Source: Nelumbo lutea
Lineage: Eukaryota > Streptophyta > Magnoliopsida > Proteales > Nelumbonaceae
Assembly: GCA_022828595.1 (NCBI GenBank)
Contig: JAKGHH010000005.1
Location: forward strand, 68,071,655 to 68,135,654
DNA: 64,000 bases
Reading direction: 5' to 3'
Shown here: positions 23,998 through 34,886 of the stretch, one piece after another
Numbering within the stretch: the first letter of the stretch is position 1
How the letters are laid out: the number at the start of each line of letters is the position of its first letter
Notes under the pieces: generated by a model
Told to the model about the DNA's origin: nothing
Seen by the model: only the letters and a program-made list of their open reading frames with translations
The model's database searches: none
Program-made: the position numbers and the translations under genes

Positions 23998-24366
23998 TTT
24001 GAGAGGAAAATTGGAAGCAAATTAATGTGGTCCCAACTTCACTTTACATGAGAAAATAAAAGCAGAAAGGTGTTTATATGGAAGGGAAAAACGGTTCAAT
24101 TTCTAGGTTGGATTTTAAAACAGTTTCAAGTTATAATATAACCTATTAGCGTCGAGACCTCCTTGATTTGCTTTGAGAGAGAGTTTCAATCAGTGTAAAG
24201 AGAAGGCTTCCTGACTGTTCTCCTAGCTGTCAATAAGTATGTTTTATGCAGAATCAGGATTCAGGATGAATGATTTACCGTGTACACACGGGTCACCTGG
24301 TTGGTCTAACAAACGACATATTTTTGAATCTCCCAATTCCATCCTGGCTGGATACAGCAGGACTTA

Positions 24367-24598
24367 GGGCCTGTATGATTCACGGGAATAGAGGTCTGGA
24401 ATCGGAATGGAATGACTGTTTGGTTGGGCAGAATTGGAATCCCATTCCCACTCCTTGTGGAATGGCATTCCCCATTCCAGCTGATTCTAATTTCCATTTC
24501 TATTCCTGTCTGAACCAAACAGATTATGGGAATAAAGCATTCCGATTTCAATTACAAAGGATTTTGATTCTGATTCTGACTAAGAACCAAATGGACCC
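24367..24598. mobile_element. Tourist/Harbinger-like MITE with 'gaatcggaatgg' interior
   Basis: Flanked by TTA at 24364-24366 and 24599-24601. Ends are GGGCCTGTATGATTC and, reversed, GGGTCCATTTGGTTC. The interior has complementary 'ggaatggaatg' and 'cattccgatt' motifs. A truncated relative begins at about 29239 (ggacccatttggttcatggg). Confidence 0.75.
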
Positions 24599-25034
24599 TT
24601 ATTTTATATCCACAGATATCAGATCTGAGACATAATGCTGCATTGGACAACATAAATGGTTGCAAAGAAAAGGATAAGGACCAAACATATGATGCTATCA
24701 TAATAAAAATGAAACAAAACATCTCTAGATCAATGCTGCCACTATTTCCAAATGATAACAGTTTTACCTGTAAGGTCTCTCCAACTTTTTTTGACCAACC
24801 TACTAACTTGGCAATTTCATATATCCACCATCACAACCATGCTGCTGCTTCTGCTTGACAGGAAATTGGAAAACCAAGACCCTGTCCTTGTTTCTGAACT
24901 CAGAAAATTGGGCAAAGAGGATAGAAATCTATAATCAAGATCAATCTGGATACCTACATCCAAGAATCTGAGCTAAGTAATTTGATGAAACAAACAGCAC
25001 GTTAGCACTGTTATATTAAATATATTGCTAAAAG

Positions 25035-25215
25035 TAATGAGCAAGAGAGTGAGATACTAATATCAACCTTGAGGACTGCCAAGCATGAGAATGAGGGTTC
25101 AAGTCTCAGAGAGGCCACCCTGTGGAAAAAATGCCAAAGGTTAGGCCTGTATCCAGATCACCCTTCCCAAAACCCCGGATAGCTGGGACCAACATTGGGT
25201 AATGGCCTTTAAAAC
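25035..25215 (+). mobile_element. tRNA-derived SINE-like element
   Basis: A Pol III B-box-like GGTTCAAGTCT lies at 25096-25106. It is followed by a body (ggttaggcctgtatccagat, cacccttcccaaaaccccgg, gctgggaccaacattgggta) that closely resembles the body of a common plant SINE family ('gtaaggctgcgtac...cccttccccggacccc...gcaccgggt'). The A box is only loosely recognisable. Ends and target duplication are not resolved. Confidence 0.65.
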
Positions 25216-27186
25216 TAATCGGCACAGAGATGCCAAATTGGTAAACCACAAAAAGTATGGCAATCGGACATAAGATAAGATCATTGACATATAAATTCGG
25301 GTACATAGTTTTGTGACTTAAAAAGCATTGGATGAGACAAATTAGAGTGCAAAATAAAAATAAGATTAATTCATATTTTGAAAAAAGAAGAAAAATAATA
25401 TAATAAAATGATAATAACACATATCAACAGAGAAACCAACAACAAAATCCCAGGTAAAACGTATGAAATGATGGTCCTTTTTCTCTTCAGTTTATTATTG
25501 GATTGATGGGCAAAAGATTCCAGTTAAATACCATGCCATGCATTTGCTATTTGTTGTTTTAAACTCTGCCCGTCTGCCATGAATCTAGATGGTCTGGCAG
25601 AAAAATGGACGATAACCACCTTTACTAAATTAGTTTTCAAAAAAAGAAAAAGAAAAAGGTATATTTTTCACTTGAGTTATTGTTATACTTTCCATAACTG
25701 TGCACTAAATCTCCACCTATATCCTCATCTTTCTTCCAACCATATTTCACACAGTGATCCTCCCAGTCTTTTTCAGTGATAATGCAAACTAGTTAGTAAC
25801 CACAGAACAAGTTAAGCACGAAAACATTGTTGGAGAAGAAAAAAAAATAAAATATGCAGCAAGTCATATAAAAGAAAAGAAAAATTATAGATTAGTAATG
25901 TTGAAACTTTCTCTTTCTGCTTTTGGCTATGACATCGTATATGTTTGTTGTACATCACAATTCACAAACTGTTTTATAGATGAAAATTAATATTAAAGTA
26001 TATCAAAATACACTAAAATGTTCACATTGAAAATAAAACTGTTGGTTGGACCAGCACTCACCCTTATAAACTCAATTTTCTTAAAATAAACCGAATGAAA
26101 TTAAAAATTATTGATAATCGGGATGCTCAACGGAACCAATTAGAGGAGGTTCAGGCCCCCAGTCTGGAATCAGCTCGATTGTGACTACCTCGTGTGGTTT
26201 GGGTTTAGTGCAATGCTAAATGCATACATATCCCAGGAAGTGACCCGGAAAATTGGAAATAAAAAGGTGTTTTGGCACATCCTAAGGGAAGCATCAAAAG
26301 CACCAAATTGAAAAAAAAAAAAAAAGACAAAAATGAAAATAAAATCCAGGTTTAGATCAAAATGATAATTAACAACTATGAAGAAGTTAAAGTTAGTATC
26401 TGAAGCACTTAAGCTTTGCAATCATGCAGCAGAATGTTATTGACAAAGGTTGCAACGTTAAAGAACTAAAGTAAATGCACTTATCTTGACATCTTTTGTT
26501 TTGTAAGTAACGAGCTCAACTGTGCTCCAAATGACTAGAATGCAGAAGCAGGTGAAAGTAAACCAACACAGGAATGTAATATTAAACAGAAAACAATGCA
26601 ACAAACTTTGTTATTTCTTCCTTGCAAGAATCAATAGATTTTTCTCTTTCTTTTGGCCATAATTGTTCAAGTGTTTTCTTCAGATCAAGTTCTTTCTCAA
26701 TACAGAAAGTGCAGTACTACCCTATTCTTACCCAGTTAATTTGTCAGGGCCAATCTACTATTGGAAATGCAATCAATAAACTCTGAATGTCGTTAAAAAA
26801 GTAAAGGGCCTTTATGTCGATGAAGCTCTTGTAACCTAATTTATAGAAGCTGGCATTACATTCTCAATGAGAGCTCGGACAGACAACACATAATAACTGA
26901 AGAATCTGAGATGAAAATACCAATATTAGCTCTCATTGTATTCTAGAGGATGCACTCATGAACTTCTTTATCTACTGTATCAATCAAATAGGAACAGCCA
27001 AACAGGGAGAGGCGCTTCAAGTATCAAATATACACCCAGAGTTCAAAAAACAACAAATGCGAAGATAAAACATCATCATATACATATCTTAATCGTTACC
27101 AACGCTAAACCCCAAAAACTTTGCAATCTGGAATGCACACGGTCAGAAGAAATCCAAGGACATGGCACGGTAACACTGGACCATCA
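25216..27186. other. AT-rich stretch downstream of the tentative 27.5-kb gene
   Basis: No confident gene. If the exon at 27466-27580 is real, its partner may be here. A good minus-strand acceptor (GCTTCCCTTAG) before 26281 would continue in phase for 25 codons to a stop at 26205-26207. Another acceptor (TTCTGCATTCTAG) near 26540 also stays open for about 24 codons. Neither continuation has a recognised domain. Confidence 0.35.
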
Positions 27187-27393
27187 AGATCAACTAAACA
27201 AACATGATATTAAAATTTACATCAATCAAACCGCGAATCCATTCACAAGAAAATATCAATCAAACAGGGCGAGTTTATGTTTCGACCAATAAGATCAACT
27301 AAACAAACATGATACTAAAATTTACATCAATCAAACTACGAATCCGTTCACAAGAAACTATCGCTCAAACAGAGCGAGTTTAAGTTTCAATGG
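27187..27393. repeat. Tandem duplication, two copies of about 104 bp
   Basis: The copies begin gatcaactaaacaaacatga at 27187 and 27292. They run through 'aaaatttacatcaatcaaac', 'cacaagaaa' and 'gcgagttta', with about ten differences. It lies just downstream, in the minus sense, of the donor of the exon at 27466-27580. Confidence 0.85.
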
Positions 27394-27465
27394 CGAGAAA
27401 GGGATCACAAGGAATGGAATTTTGACGAAATAAGAATTTTACAAACAGAGACCGCGGAAACAAAC

Positions 27466-27580
27466 CTGACGAGATTAGATTGCTAAACCTCGAAGCGTCG
27501 AAGAGGACTTCCGCCAACAGGATGACGAGATAGAAAACTAGGGCAAAAGCGGATGGAATCGTAACGCCTCGAATCGCCAT
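27466..27580 (-). CDS. Tentative first exon of a small membrane protein gene
   Basis: From the ATG at 27580 (minus strand), 38 codons run to a donor (TCAG/GTTTGT) at 27465. The translation MAIRGVTIPSAFALVFY is followed by LVILLAEVLFDASRFSN. A hydrophobic stretch at about residues 9-27 could be a signal anchor or one membrane span. I do not recognise the family. Codon use and amino-acid composition look gene-like compared with surrounding AT-rich spacer. Downstream exons are uncertain; an in-phase candidate is 26205-26281, giving a 63-residue product. It could also be a decayed gene fragment. Confidence 0.4.
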
Positions 27581-29084
27581 ATTTGGCGCCCTTGTCACTG
27601 GTAGTGATAGTGAATAGTGATACAGGTGATAACAATGCCGGCTTACAGTCTACATAGGCCGAGGCACGGTGGCAAGCAAAAGGAATGCCGAGTGCGATGG
27701 AGTCATGGAGATGCTAAACCGCACGTGAGTAATATATCCCATCCCAGGATCCAGACAGCCAGTTTGAGGCTTGTCAATGGCTTGGGCCAACCTGACACCT
27801 CCATTCGAACCGACTCTTTATACCAGGGGCCGGAACTGCATCTTGAGGTCCGATATAAGGCCGACTAATAACTGGAAACTGGGTTACTTCCGCCTCAAAC
27901 GATAGGGCCGCGTTCACTTTTGGGTAAGTCATTTGTTCGGAAGTGTTTTTTCGTAAAGATTTAGGTAAATGCATTTATTTATATTTTTTATTTTTTTATA
28001 TAAATAAGGTAATGATATTTTAATCATAAAAATTTGTTATTAGCATGATTATTTTTATTCCATTTAAGTACTACTAATTTTTTCTTGTATGAGAAAGTCA
28101 TTTATCCATTGAGGAGATTAAAACTTTCCTCTCCCACGAAAATAAATCTTTCTTGATCCCTGCATAAATATGAAAAAAGAACATGAATTTCTTGATAAAT
28201 TAGAATCAAAATTCCATTGACCAATTTTTTTCTCTCTCAAAATCCGAAAAAAAAAATGGGCCTAATTCTACATGATATAGATTGGGACTTGAGTCCAGCG
28301 TGTGTGTTAAATAATAAAAGTGTAAATTACATATTAGTACTTGTAATTCAGGGTTAATCTCATTTTAGTACCCAAAATTTAAAATATATCATTGCATTAC
28401 TTGAATTCCCCAAAACTGTAAATTTAGCATTCACCATTATTTGTATCACATGAATGTACGACCCAAATTTTTTAAAAATATCAAAGCAAGCATTTTTAAG
28501 ATTTTTGAGACCATTTTATTTTGATTGTCTTCCCTGACGACATCAAGAATTATTGTCTTCTCCAACAATAGCAGCACCCTATACCTACCCCCCCTTTGTT
28601 ATGGATTGAATAACAAAAAAGAGAATTACGACAATGGCAATGTAAATCCCTCTTCTATGGCAACCAAGTTGTCTTCACCGATGACATTTTCCCGTGTAGC
28701 TTCTCTAGCCGAAAGCATTGGTTCTTTCGATATAAAGGTTATGGCATAAAGTGAACAATTGTGTCAAATCATAATGAAAAGGGATTTAAGTATGTCTACT
28801 TTGGCCATTTCAAAATTATGCTTCTCCTACCTATTAAAAATCAAAGGGTATTGGTGTCTTTTCATAATCATCTAATGTGATTAACGATTTTGAACTAAAA
28901 TGGCAATTTCCAATAGTTCAAGTATTTTAGTGGCATGTTTTAAAGTTTAAGTACTAAAGAGAGACTAGCCCTAATTACAGGATACTATCTACCCATAACA
29001 GAACACATATTAGGTTCCCTCACCCAACCCGATTCTATATTGGGTTAGCATTTTCCTTCATTAACCCATTCTATTTGGAAAACC
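27581..29084. other. Spacer upstream of the tentative 27.5-kb gene
   Basis: The first 300 bases (27600-27890) are richer in G+C and may be promoter or leader. The rest is AT-rich. An open frame at 28525-28749 has no recognisable motif. I see nothing else. Confidence 0.4.
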
Positions 29085-29087
29085 TAA

Positions 29088-30227
29088 GGTCATGTTTGGT
29101 TCAACTTTCATTCTTATTAATTCTTTCCAACAATAAAATTCTAGAACGAACAAAAATATGTAGAAATAAGTGATTTCTTTTATGACAATAATGAGAATAA
29201 ATTTTGACTCATTTAGTTGCAAATTTCATTTCTATTAAGGACCCATTTGGTTCATGGGAATAGGTGTGGTCATTTCAATTCCAACTATTTGATTGGGTAG
29301 AATCGGAATCCCATTACCATTCTTGCTGGCATGGCATTCACTAGAAAAGCTTTTGCATTTGGTTGCATAGAGAAAAAAAATTTAAAGGAAGCAATTAGCA
29401 TCTATTTGAAACTAATTAAAAAGAAACTAGTTTGTTGAATTGAATAGGCAATTGTGAAATTAAAGAAAATAGCTTTGAACATCAAAATAGAAATGGAATT
29501 TAAAAATTGTAAAATTAAAAATAAAATATAGACATCTTTTAGAGAAAAGATTGGTATTTAGTCACATTTACAGAGAAGCTAATATGGTGGCGAAGCTTGA
29601 TCACTCAAGCAATAGAGTTGATTCAGTTAATCAAATTAGACATATCTTAGAGAAGATTAATCTTGAGGATTTGTCGGGGTGCACCACCCCAAGGTGTTGT
29701 TACTTGTTAGTGATCAGACTATGTTTAAAAAAATAAAAAATAAAAATAATAGTATGAAAAAATATAAAATATCTAACAATTTCATTAAATTGCCAATAGT
29801 ATATTGATTAATGATAATATATTAAGAAAGTCATAAAATATAATAAAACATGTATCATATTGCCCATTTAAAATTTTCAAAGAAGCTTTGTGTCAGTGGT
29901 CATAAACTGTTAGCCTAGGTCTCAAAAACCGTAGGCGTAGATTTTTACCGATGGATGGCCGATGATTAATATTCGTTGGTTTAAGTAGTTTTTGTAGACT
30001 TAGGCTAGTGGTTTAAGACTGCTAAGAATGGGAATGAGCAATATGAGGCACTACCATTTTCCATGCAACAAGTTAGCTAAATTTTTATGCCATAGATTCT
30101 ATTTTTTTTTATTTTAAAATAAATGAAGTCCATCACAAGAATTTTATAATCAAACATTTTCATGTAGTTCGTTCTTGTCCACAAGGAGTAAGAATTGAAA
30201 GAATAAAACCCCAAACCAAACATGACC
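29088..30227. mobile_element. Harbinger-like non-autonomous element (1.14 kb)
   Basis: Flanked by TAA at 29085-29087 and 30228-30230. Ends are GGTCATGTTTGGTT and its exact inverted complement AACCAAACATGACC. A truncated element resembling 24367-24598 sits inside from about 29239. It carries no transposase, but contains a short reverse-transcriptase-like fragment (29551-29736). Confidence 0.8.
29551..29736 (+). pseudogene. Fragment resembling the RNase-H-like end of a plant non-LTR retroelement
   Basis: The frame reads FSHIYREANMVA. This matches the well-known '(H)(V/I)YREAN.VAD' signature at the end of the RVT_3/RNase-H-like domain in plant LINE-type pol proteins and their derivatives. The residues after it do not match further and the frame ends at 29736. 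It is too short to be functional and was probably captured by, or inserted into, the surrounding DNA element. Confidence 0.5.
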
Positions 30228-30324
30228 TAACTTGCACTCCTAATCCAAGCACCAGTATAGAGTGTCAAAAAGTGATCCAAGTTTATTTATATACAAATTG
30301 AGATCATTATTATATACTATCAAG

Positions 30325-30951
30325 TAGACCTGTTCATGGGCCGGGCCGGTCTTTTACTCTTCATGAATAGAAATTTGTTAGGCCTGAGCTCGAGTCCGGC
30401 CCGACCAACGGGCCTACAACTTGGGTCCGAGCTCGAAGCCCGACGATGACTGTGTTCGCTGGAGCTGAGTTTGTGGTGATTGTGAGCTGCGATTTTAATA
30501 GTGAAAAGTGTGTTAGTTCGCGTTTGAGAGAGAGAGAACTCATCACCACCGCTGGTGCCTATATTTGTCATCTTGCCGGTGTCTGAGATTTGAAAGATAA
30601 GTGAGAAGAAAAACGAGAGAGATCGAGAGAGAGAGAAGGAGAGAACTCACCGTCGGAGTTGTTGCGCCGATGAATGTTTGCCGCCTCGCCGATTGTGTGG
30701 CTGCCTGAGAGTGTGAGGGCTGAGGAGGATGTAAAGACTGAAGAGAAGAGAGGTTCTGCTTAGGGAGTTAGGGTTTTTTAAGTTCAATCTATAGGTCGGG
30801 CCGTCTATTTTGGCAAATCCTGAGCCCAGTTCGAATTTATTGCGGACCAAGCTTTTGGCCTGGGGTTAAGCCCGTAGGCTCTTTTGCGTGTTCAAACCCA
30901 TCCGGGGGCCAAGCCGGCCCATCGGACCACCCGACCCATGAACAGGTTCTA
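30325..30951. mobile_element. hAT-like non-autonomous element with exact 8-bp duplication (627 bp)
   Basis: Perfect target duplication CTATCAAG at 30317-30324 and 30952-30959. Ends are TAGACCTGTTCATGGGCCGG and, reversed, TAGAACCTGTTCATGGGTCG. The sub-terminal 'gggccgggccgg' and 'aagccggccc' are also complementary. GA-rich interior (30520-30650). No transposase. Confidence 0.92.
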
Positions 30952-30959
30952 CTATCAAG

Positions 30960-32474
30960 TAGAGTGGTCCTTTGGTGGGTTAGATTTGGGCTGAGCTTTA
31001 ATCCATACATCAAATCAATAATCCTTGGGAATCCTAGCCCACTCATTTCAACCCAACCCACACAACCCATTAAATTTGTTCTTTGCCAAGACTCATAGGG
31101 CTATAGCAGTCCAGATCAGATAGACATACACGGTAAGCATAAGCATGCCAGCATGCCGAGTAAACACTCATTATTTATTTTTGTACCTGTCCCTTAAAAT
31201 ACCCTCAGCCTATACTTGGAAGATTAAAAAAGGACAAATTTTTAAACACTTCAAAGGTTAAATTAATTGCTGAAACATCTTCTCAAGTTTTTGACCGTTG
31301 TTGAAACATCTCCTAAAGTTTGCTAATTGTAATCAATTCCCTTGAACTTTTTGACACAGTTGCAAATAGACCCCTTTGTTAGAATCCTCTAACATGAGGC
31401 ATGAAAAATGTTCATAATACCCATATAGTTACATTACATAAAAAAAAAATTGATCAACAAAACAAAGAGAGTTTAAAATTGCAACTTTACATCAAAGCAA
31501 TTAGTATGAAGGAAAAATTTGGAAAAGAGATTGGAAAGGTTTGAGGTAACCATTGATATAAAAAAATTTGAAAAATAAACATTTTAGTCAAAAATTACAG
31601 TATGAGTATTTTAGACATTTTCATGCATCTTATTAGAGGAGTCTTACAGAAGAGTCTAATTGCAACTATGTCAAAAAGTTCAGAGAAAATAATTACAGTT
31701 ACCAACCTTCAAGAAAAAATTCAGCAAGAAACTTCACCAGAGGATTCAACAATTTACCCAAATATTCAATAAGGTTATGTTTGGTTTGAAGTGAAATGTA
31801 GGATCCCTTGCTTTTCATACCTGTTCCTTCAAGCCAAGCATAGCCTAAATATTCACCGAGTGTGCCAACTAGATCCGAACTCGGGCTATATATAGTAGTC
31901 TGCTACGTGGGATCCACAACAAATTGTCTTAGGATATTATTTTATAAAATGAGTATTAATTGGCAAATGGGACCTATAAGAGGTTTAGGCACATTGTTAC
32001 GTCCCCACAAAATATATATTATAATTTTAGAAAAAATTACTGATATATATGGGAATTTCTAACTTTAGATTTACATTTGTGAATTTAAGGTAGCACCATT
32101 GTTTCTTTTCATCTTTACAAATAATAGGAATTGAAATTGAAATGCAATGTTTTAAAAAATTATCGGGAAATGGAATCGTTTTTACCACCGATTTTTGAGT
32201 TGATTGTCCAACTGTCTGGTTTGAATGGACGGTCCGTTCTAACAGTAAAATTAAAAAAAATAAAAATAGTAAAAAATTGTTGAACTGTTCAATGGTTTAA
32301 CCGCCCGGGTCAACTATTTGTTGACTTTTTCAATATTTTTTTACCAGATTCCAGGTTTAGGGTAAAATGGAACCGGTTGCCTAGACGGTTCCCGGGCCGA
32401 ACGGTCTGATCGTCCGGGTCAATGGCAATTCAAAAACATTATTGAAATGAAGCACTATCATCATACAAAGCCCA
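30960..32474. other. AT-rich spacer
   Basis: No gene is recognised. At 31255-31720 there is a diverged repeat with 'ttgctgaaacatct', 'cttgaactttttgacacagt' and later complementary 'actatgtcaaaaagttcaga', so an old inverted-repeat element is likely. At 32140-32460 there are 'ggttcaatggtt' and 'ccgggtcaa' phrases similar to 11140-11300. Confidence 0.4.
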
Positions 32475-32482
32475 ATTAACAC

Positions 32483-32819
32483 TAAAGGTGTCAATGGAGA
32501 GGTTTTGGGTTGGACCCCGTCCAGTTCAAAATCAACTTGGATGGAGCAACAAGACATGTTGGTCGGATCAACTCGTCTGTAACAAATTTATATTTGGATT
32601 GGGTTGGATTAAGCCAATATCTGATCAATTGATATAGGTTTGGATTGAAACCAATCTAAATCAAAATAAATTTGAACAAATTAAATGGTCCAGACATTGA
32701 ATTGGACCGGTTCAAATTGGTCCAAAATAGTCATTAGATTGGATTGGACCTAGTCCATTTATAATGGACTCACATTGGACTGGATTATTGGACCAAATCC
32801 AGTCCAATTGACACCCCTA
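32483..32819. mobile_element. hAT-like MITE, 'ggtgtcaatgg' family, copy 2
   Basis: Begins TAAAGGTGTCAATGG; the right end reversed is TAGGGGTGTCAATTGG. Flanks are ATTAACAC (32475-32482) and ATTTAACAC (32820-32828), a target duplication with one inserted base. The interior matches the copy at 22688-23064 (ttggattggacc, aaatccagtccaat). Confidence 0.82.
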
Positions 32820-32828
32820 ATTTAACAC

Positions 32829-33895
32829 AAATTAACTGATAGTCCCGATGCTCTGATTATTTATAATGCAAATCTAAATTAGATATAAAATTTGCACCTC
32901 TTTGCTTTGCATCCATTTGTTTGTATTTATTGACAATACAAAATTTGTATTTTAAAAATTGATGTAAAATTTACACTTTCACCTTCCTTAATTCTCTCTG
33001 ATTTAAAGTGGGGATTATTTCATATAGTTTCTTACCTCCCTCCAAAACAAATAATCTTTACATAAATATTATTTCTTGAAACATTAATATTCTAGGATTT
33101 CTATGAATAACTTTTCCTTGAATATACGAATTACTAGATACAATAGTAAGGATTTTAGATTTATAAATAGTTAAATGGCTTAAATATTGATTATTGAAAT
33201 TATTTTGGGTTTCTAATTGGTTAAAGTTTCCATAAAAATTACCCTTTTACTTATTTTATGAGATTTTGTTGACAAAATTTCTACAACTTTTCCTTTCCCA
33301 CTTAATTTATGAGGAACCAAATACATCATTAACTACATTTTTCATTTCCTCAATATTATGGAATCCAGTTAACCAGAATTAATGTTATCCACTCGATCAC
33401 GACAAATTTGAGTAGATATTACATTTCCTTCTTACCAGTAGTTCGATGAGCCATTGGTGCAATAAAAATATTATATTATAACATTACAAAAAATGAATAT
33501 TTCATATGTTTTCATGAAATGGAAACCAAATTTGAAACTCTTGGTCAAATAATAGATCCTTTCAGTAAATAATCATCATGACATAAATAAATCATAATAT
33601 TATTTATTGGAGGCTGATATTGCTACTAAGAAGAAGACTTTAAGCAAATCCACTAATTATTTTGTGTGAAGATTATACACAACTTCCTGTCCTTGCATAA
33701 GTTAGATTTATTTCATTTGTATTGTTATGACGAAGTTATTTATTGTATTTTTTTCTCCTTGGGTTGGTTTGAGATGGTGGGGTTGTGTACTATTTTGTAG
33801 AGTTTTAGGGAACATGATAGAATTCGGTACTCACAATACCGTGATTAATATCTAATTTATGGCCACTTGTAATTGCGCATTAGGAATATCTTTCT
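32829..33895. other. AT-rich spacer
   Basis: No gene, RNA or clear element seen. Open frames are short and of low complexity. Confidence 0.4.
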
Positions 33896-34200
33896 ATAAA
33901 TATAAAAATATGAGTTTACATCTCTGCCCCACAACACCCCACGGCATATCCCCGTCATGTCTTGGGAACATCTCCTGATGATAGTATCAGAACTGATGAT
34001 ATCATCATCGGGAGATGCTCTCAATACATGTGCTGTGGTGCATTGTGGGGCGGAGATGTAAACTCTAAAAATATTACTTAGAATCAAAATATGGTAGCAA
34101 CAATTTTGACAAAATTGGGCAACCATTCCCATATGTAGTTTGTAAAATTGTAGTTACCATATTTTGATTCTAAGTAATATTTTTATATTTTAATTCACAA
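33896..34200. repeat. Long inverted repeat (fold-back), left arm split by another element
   Basis: The sequence aatattacttagaatcaaaa...tatggtag (about 34072-34098) is repeated inverted at 34155-34185 (ctaagtaatatttttatatt and upstream). The left arm continues past the element at 33912-34065 into aaatataaaaatat (33897-33911). Removing that element rejoins a stem of more than 45 bases with a loop of about 40. Confidence 0.8.
33912..34065. mobile_element. Mutator-like fold-back MITE (154 bp) with exact 9-bp duplication
   Basis: Identical TAAAAATAT at 33903-33911 and 34066-34074. Ends GAGTTTACATCTCTGCCCCA and its near-perfect inverted partner. The centre (gatgatagtatcagaactga, tgatatcatcatcgggaga) is also self-complementary. 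The right sub-terminal region has 'gtgctgtggtgcattgtggg'. Confidence 0.9.
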
Positions 34201-34209
34201 ACAGAAATA

Positions 34210-34886
34210 GGTAGCTTGTTTTTTGGGTTTGGAATAGTGAGATTTTGCTTCAAGTGCTTATTTTCATTTATCCCAATTTCTTTATTTTTATTAGAATTGG
34301 AATTTTATGTCTTTGCCAAACCTAAACAGTTGAATTTTAATCATCACCGGTCGAATATTTGATCATTCACTTGAATTCAAATTCAGTTACTGATTTTAAA
34401 TATTCGACGGATATTGAATTGAATTCGAATCCTTATTTGTGCAATTGAATTCAAATTCGAATATATCTTGATTCACTTCAAATTGGACCAGTTTACACCC
34501 CTACTTAATATTTGTGCCCTAAAACAATTTTCAATTTGACCTTTGATATTTGAGTAAGAAGAAGAAAAGGGGACTTCAATAACATTAGCATATATATATA
34601 TACGACAATGATAACATATGGTCCCTAATGAACACAAACCATACATATGAATGATTAATGGATCAAACTTGGTCTATCCTGGGAATCTTAAAAGATGACC
34701 AAGTTTGCTCCATTACAACATGATTGTTTCTTCACAGAGGTTTGACCATCATAGAGTGAGCTAAAGAGATGAAATTCCTAGTGGAACAATGCTAAGACCA
34801 TGCAACATAAAAAAGTGCCTTATCCCCCTTATTTTGATATATGTAAATGAGCTCTAAAAAGTAAAATGTAGAAAACACATTTCATT
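34210..34886. other. Spacer and 3' region of the bHLH gene
   Basis: About 34320-34502 is a decayed repeat with 'gaattcaaattcgaat' phrases that ends TTTACACCCCTA, resembling a hAT-like end. From about 34560 to 34886 it is likely the 3' untranslated region of the bHLH gene. No other gene. Confidence 0.4.

Noticed and set aside
24270..24635. 121-codon plus-strand frame
   Set aside because: It spans a Tourist-like MITE with inverted ends and a TTA duplication; there is no coding signal.
28525..28749. 74-codon plus-strand frame
   Set aside because: No recognisable domain, no splice context and AT-rich surroundings.
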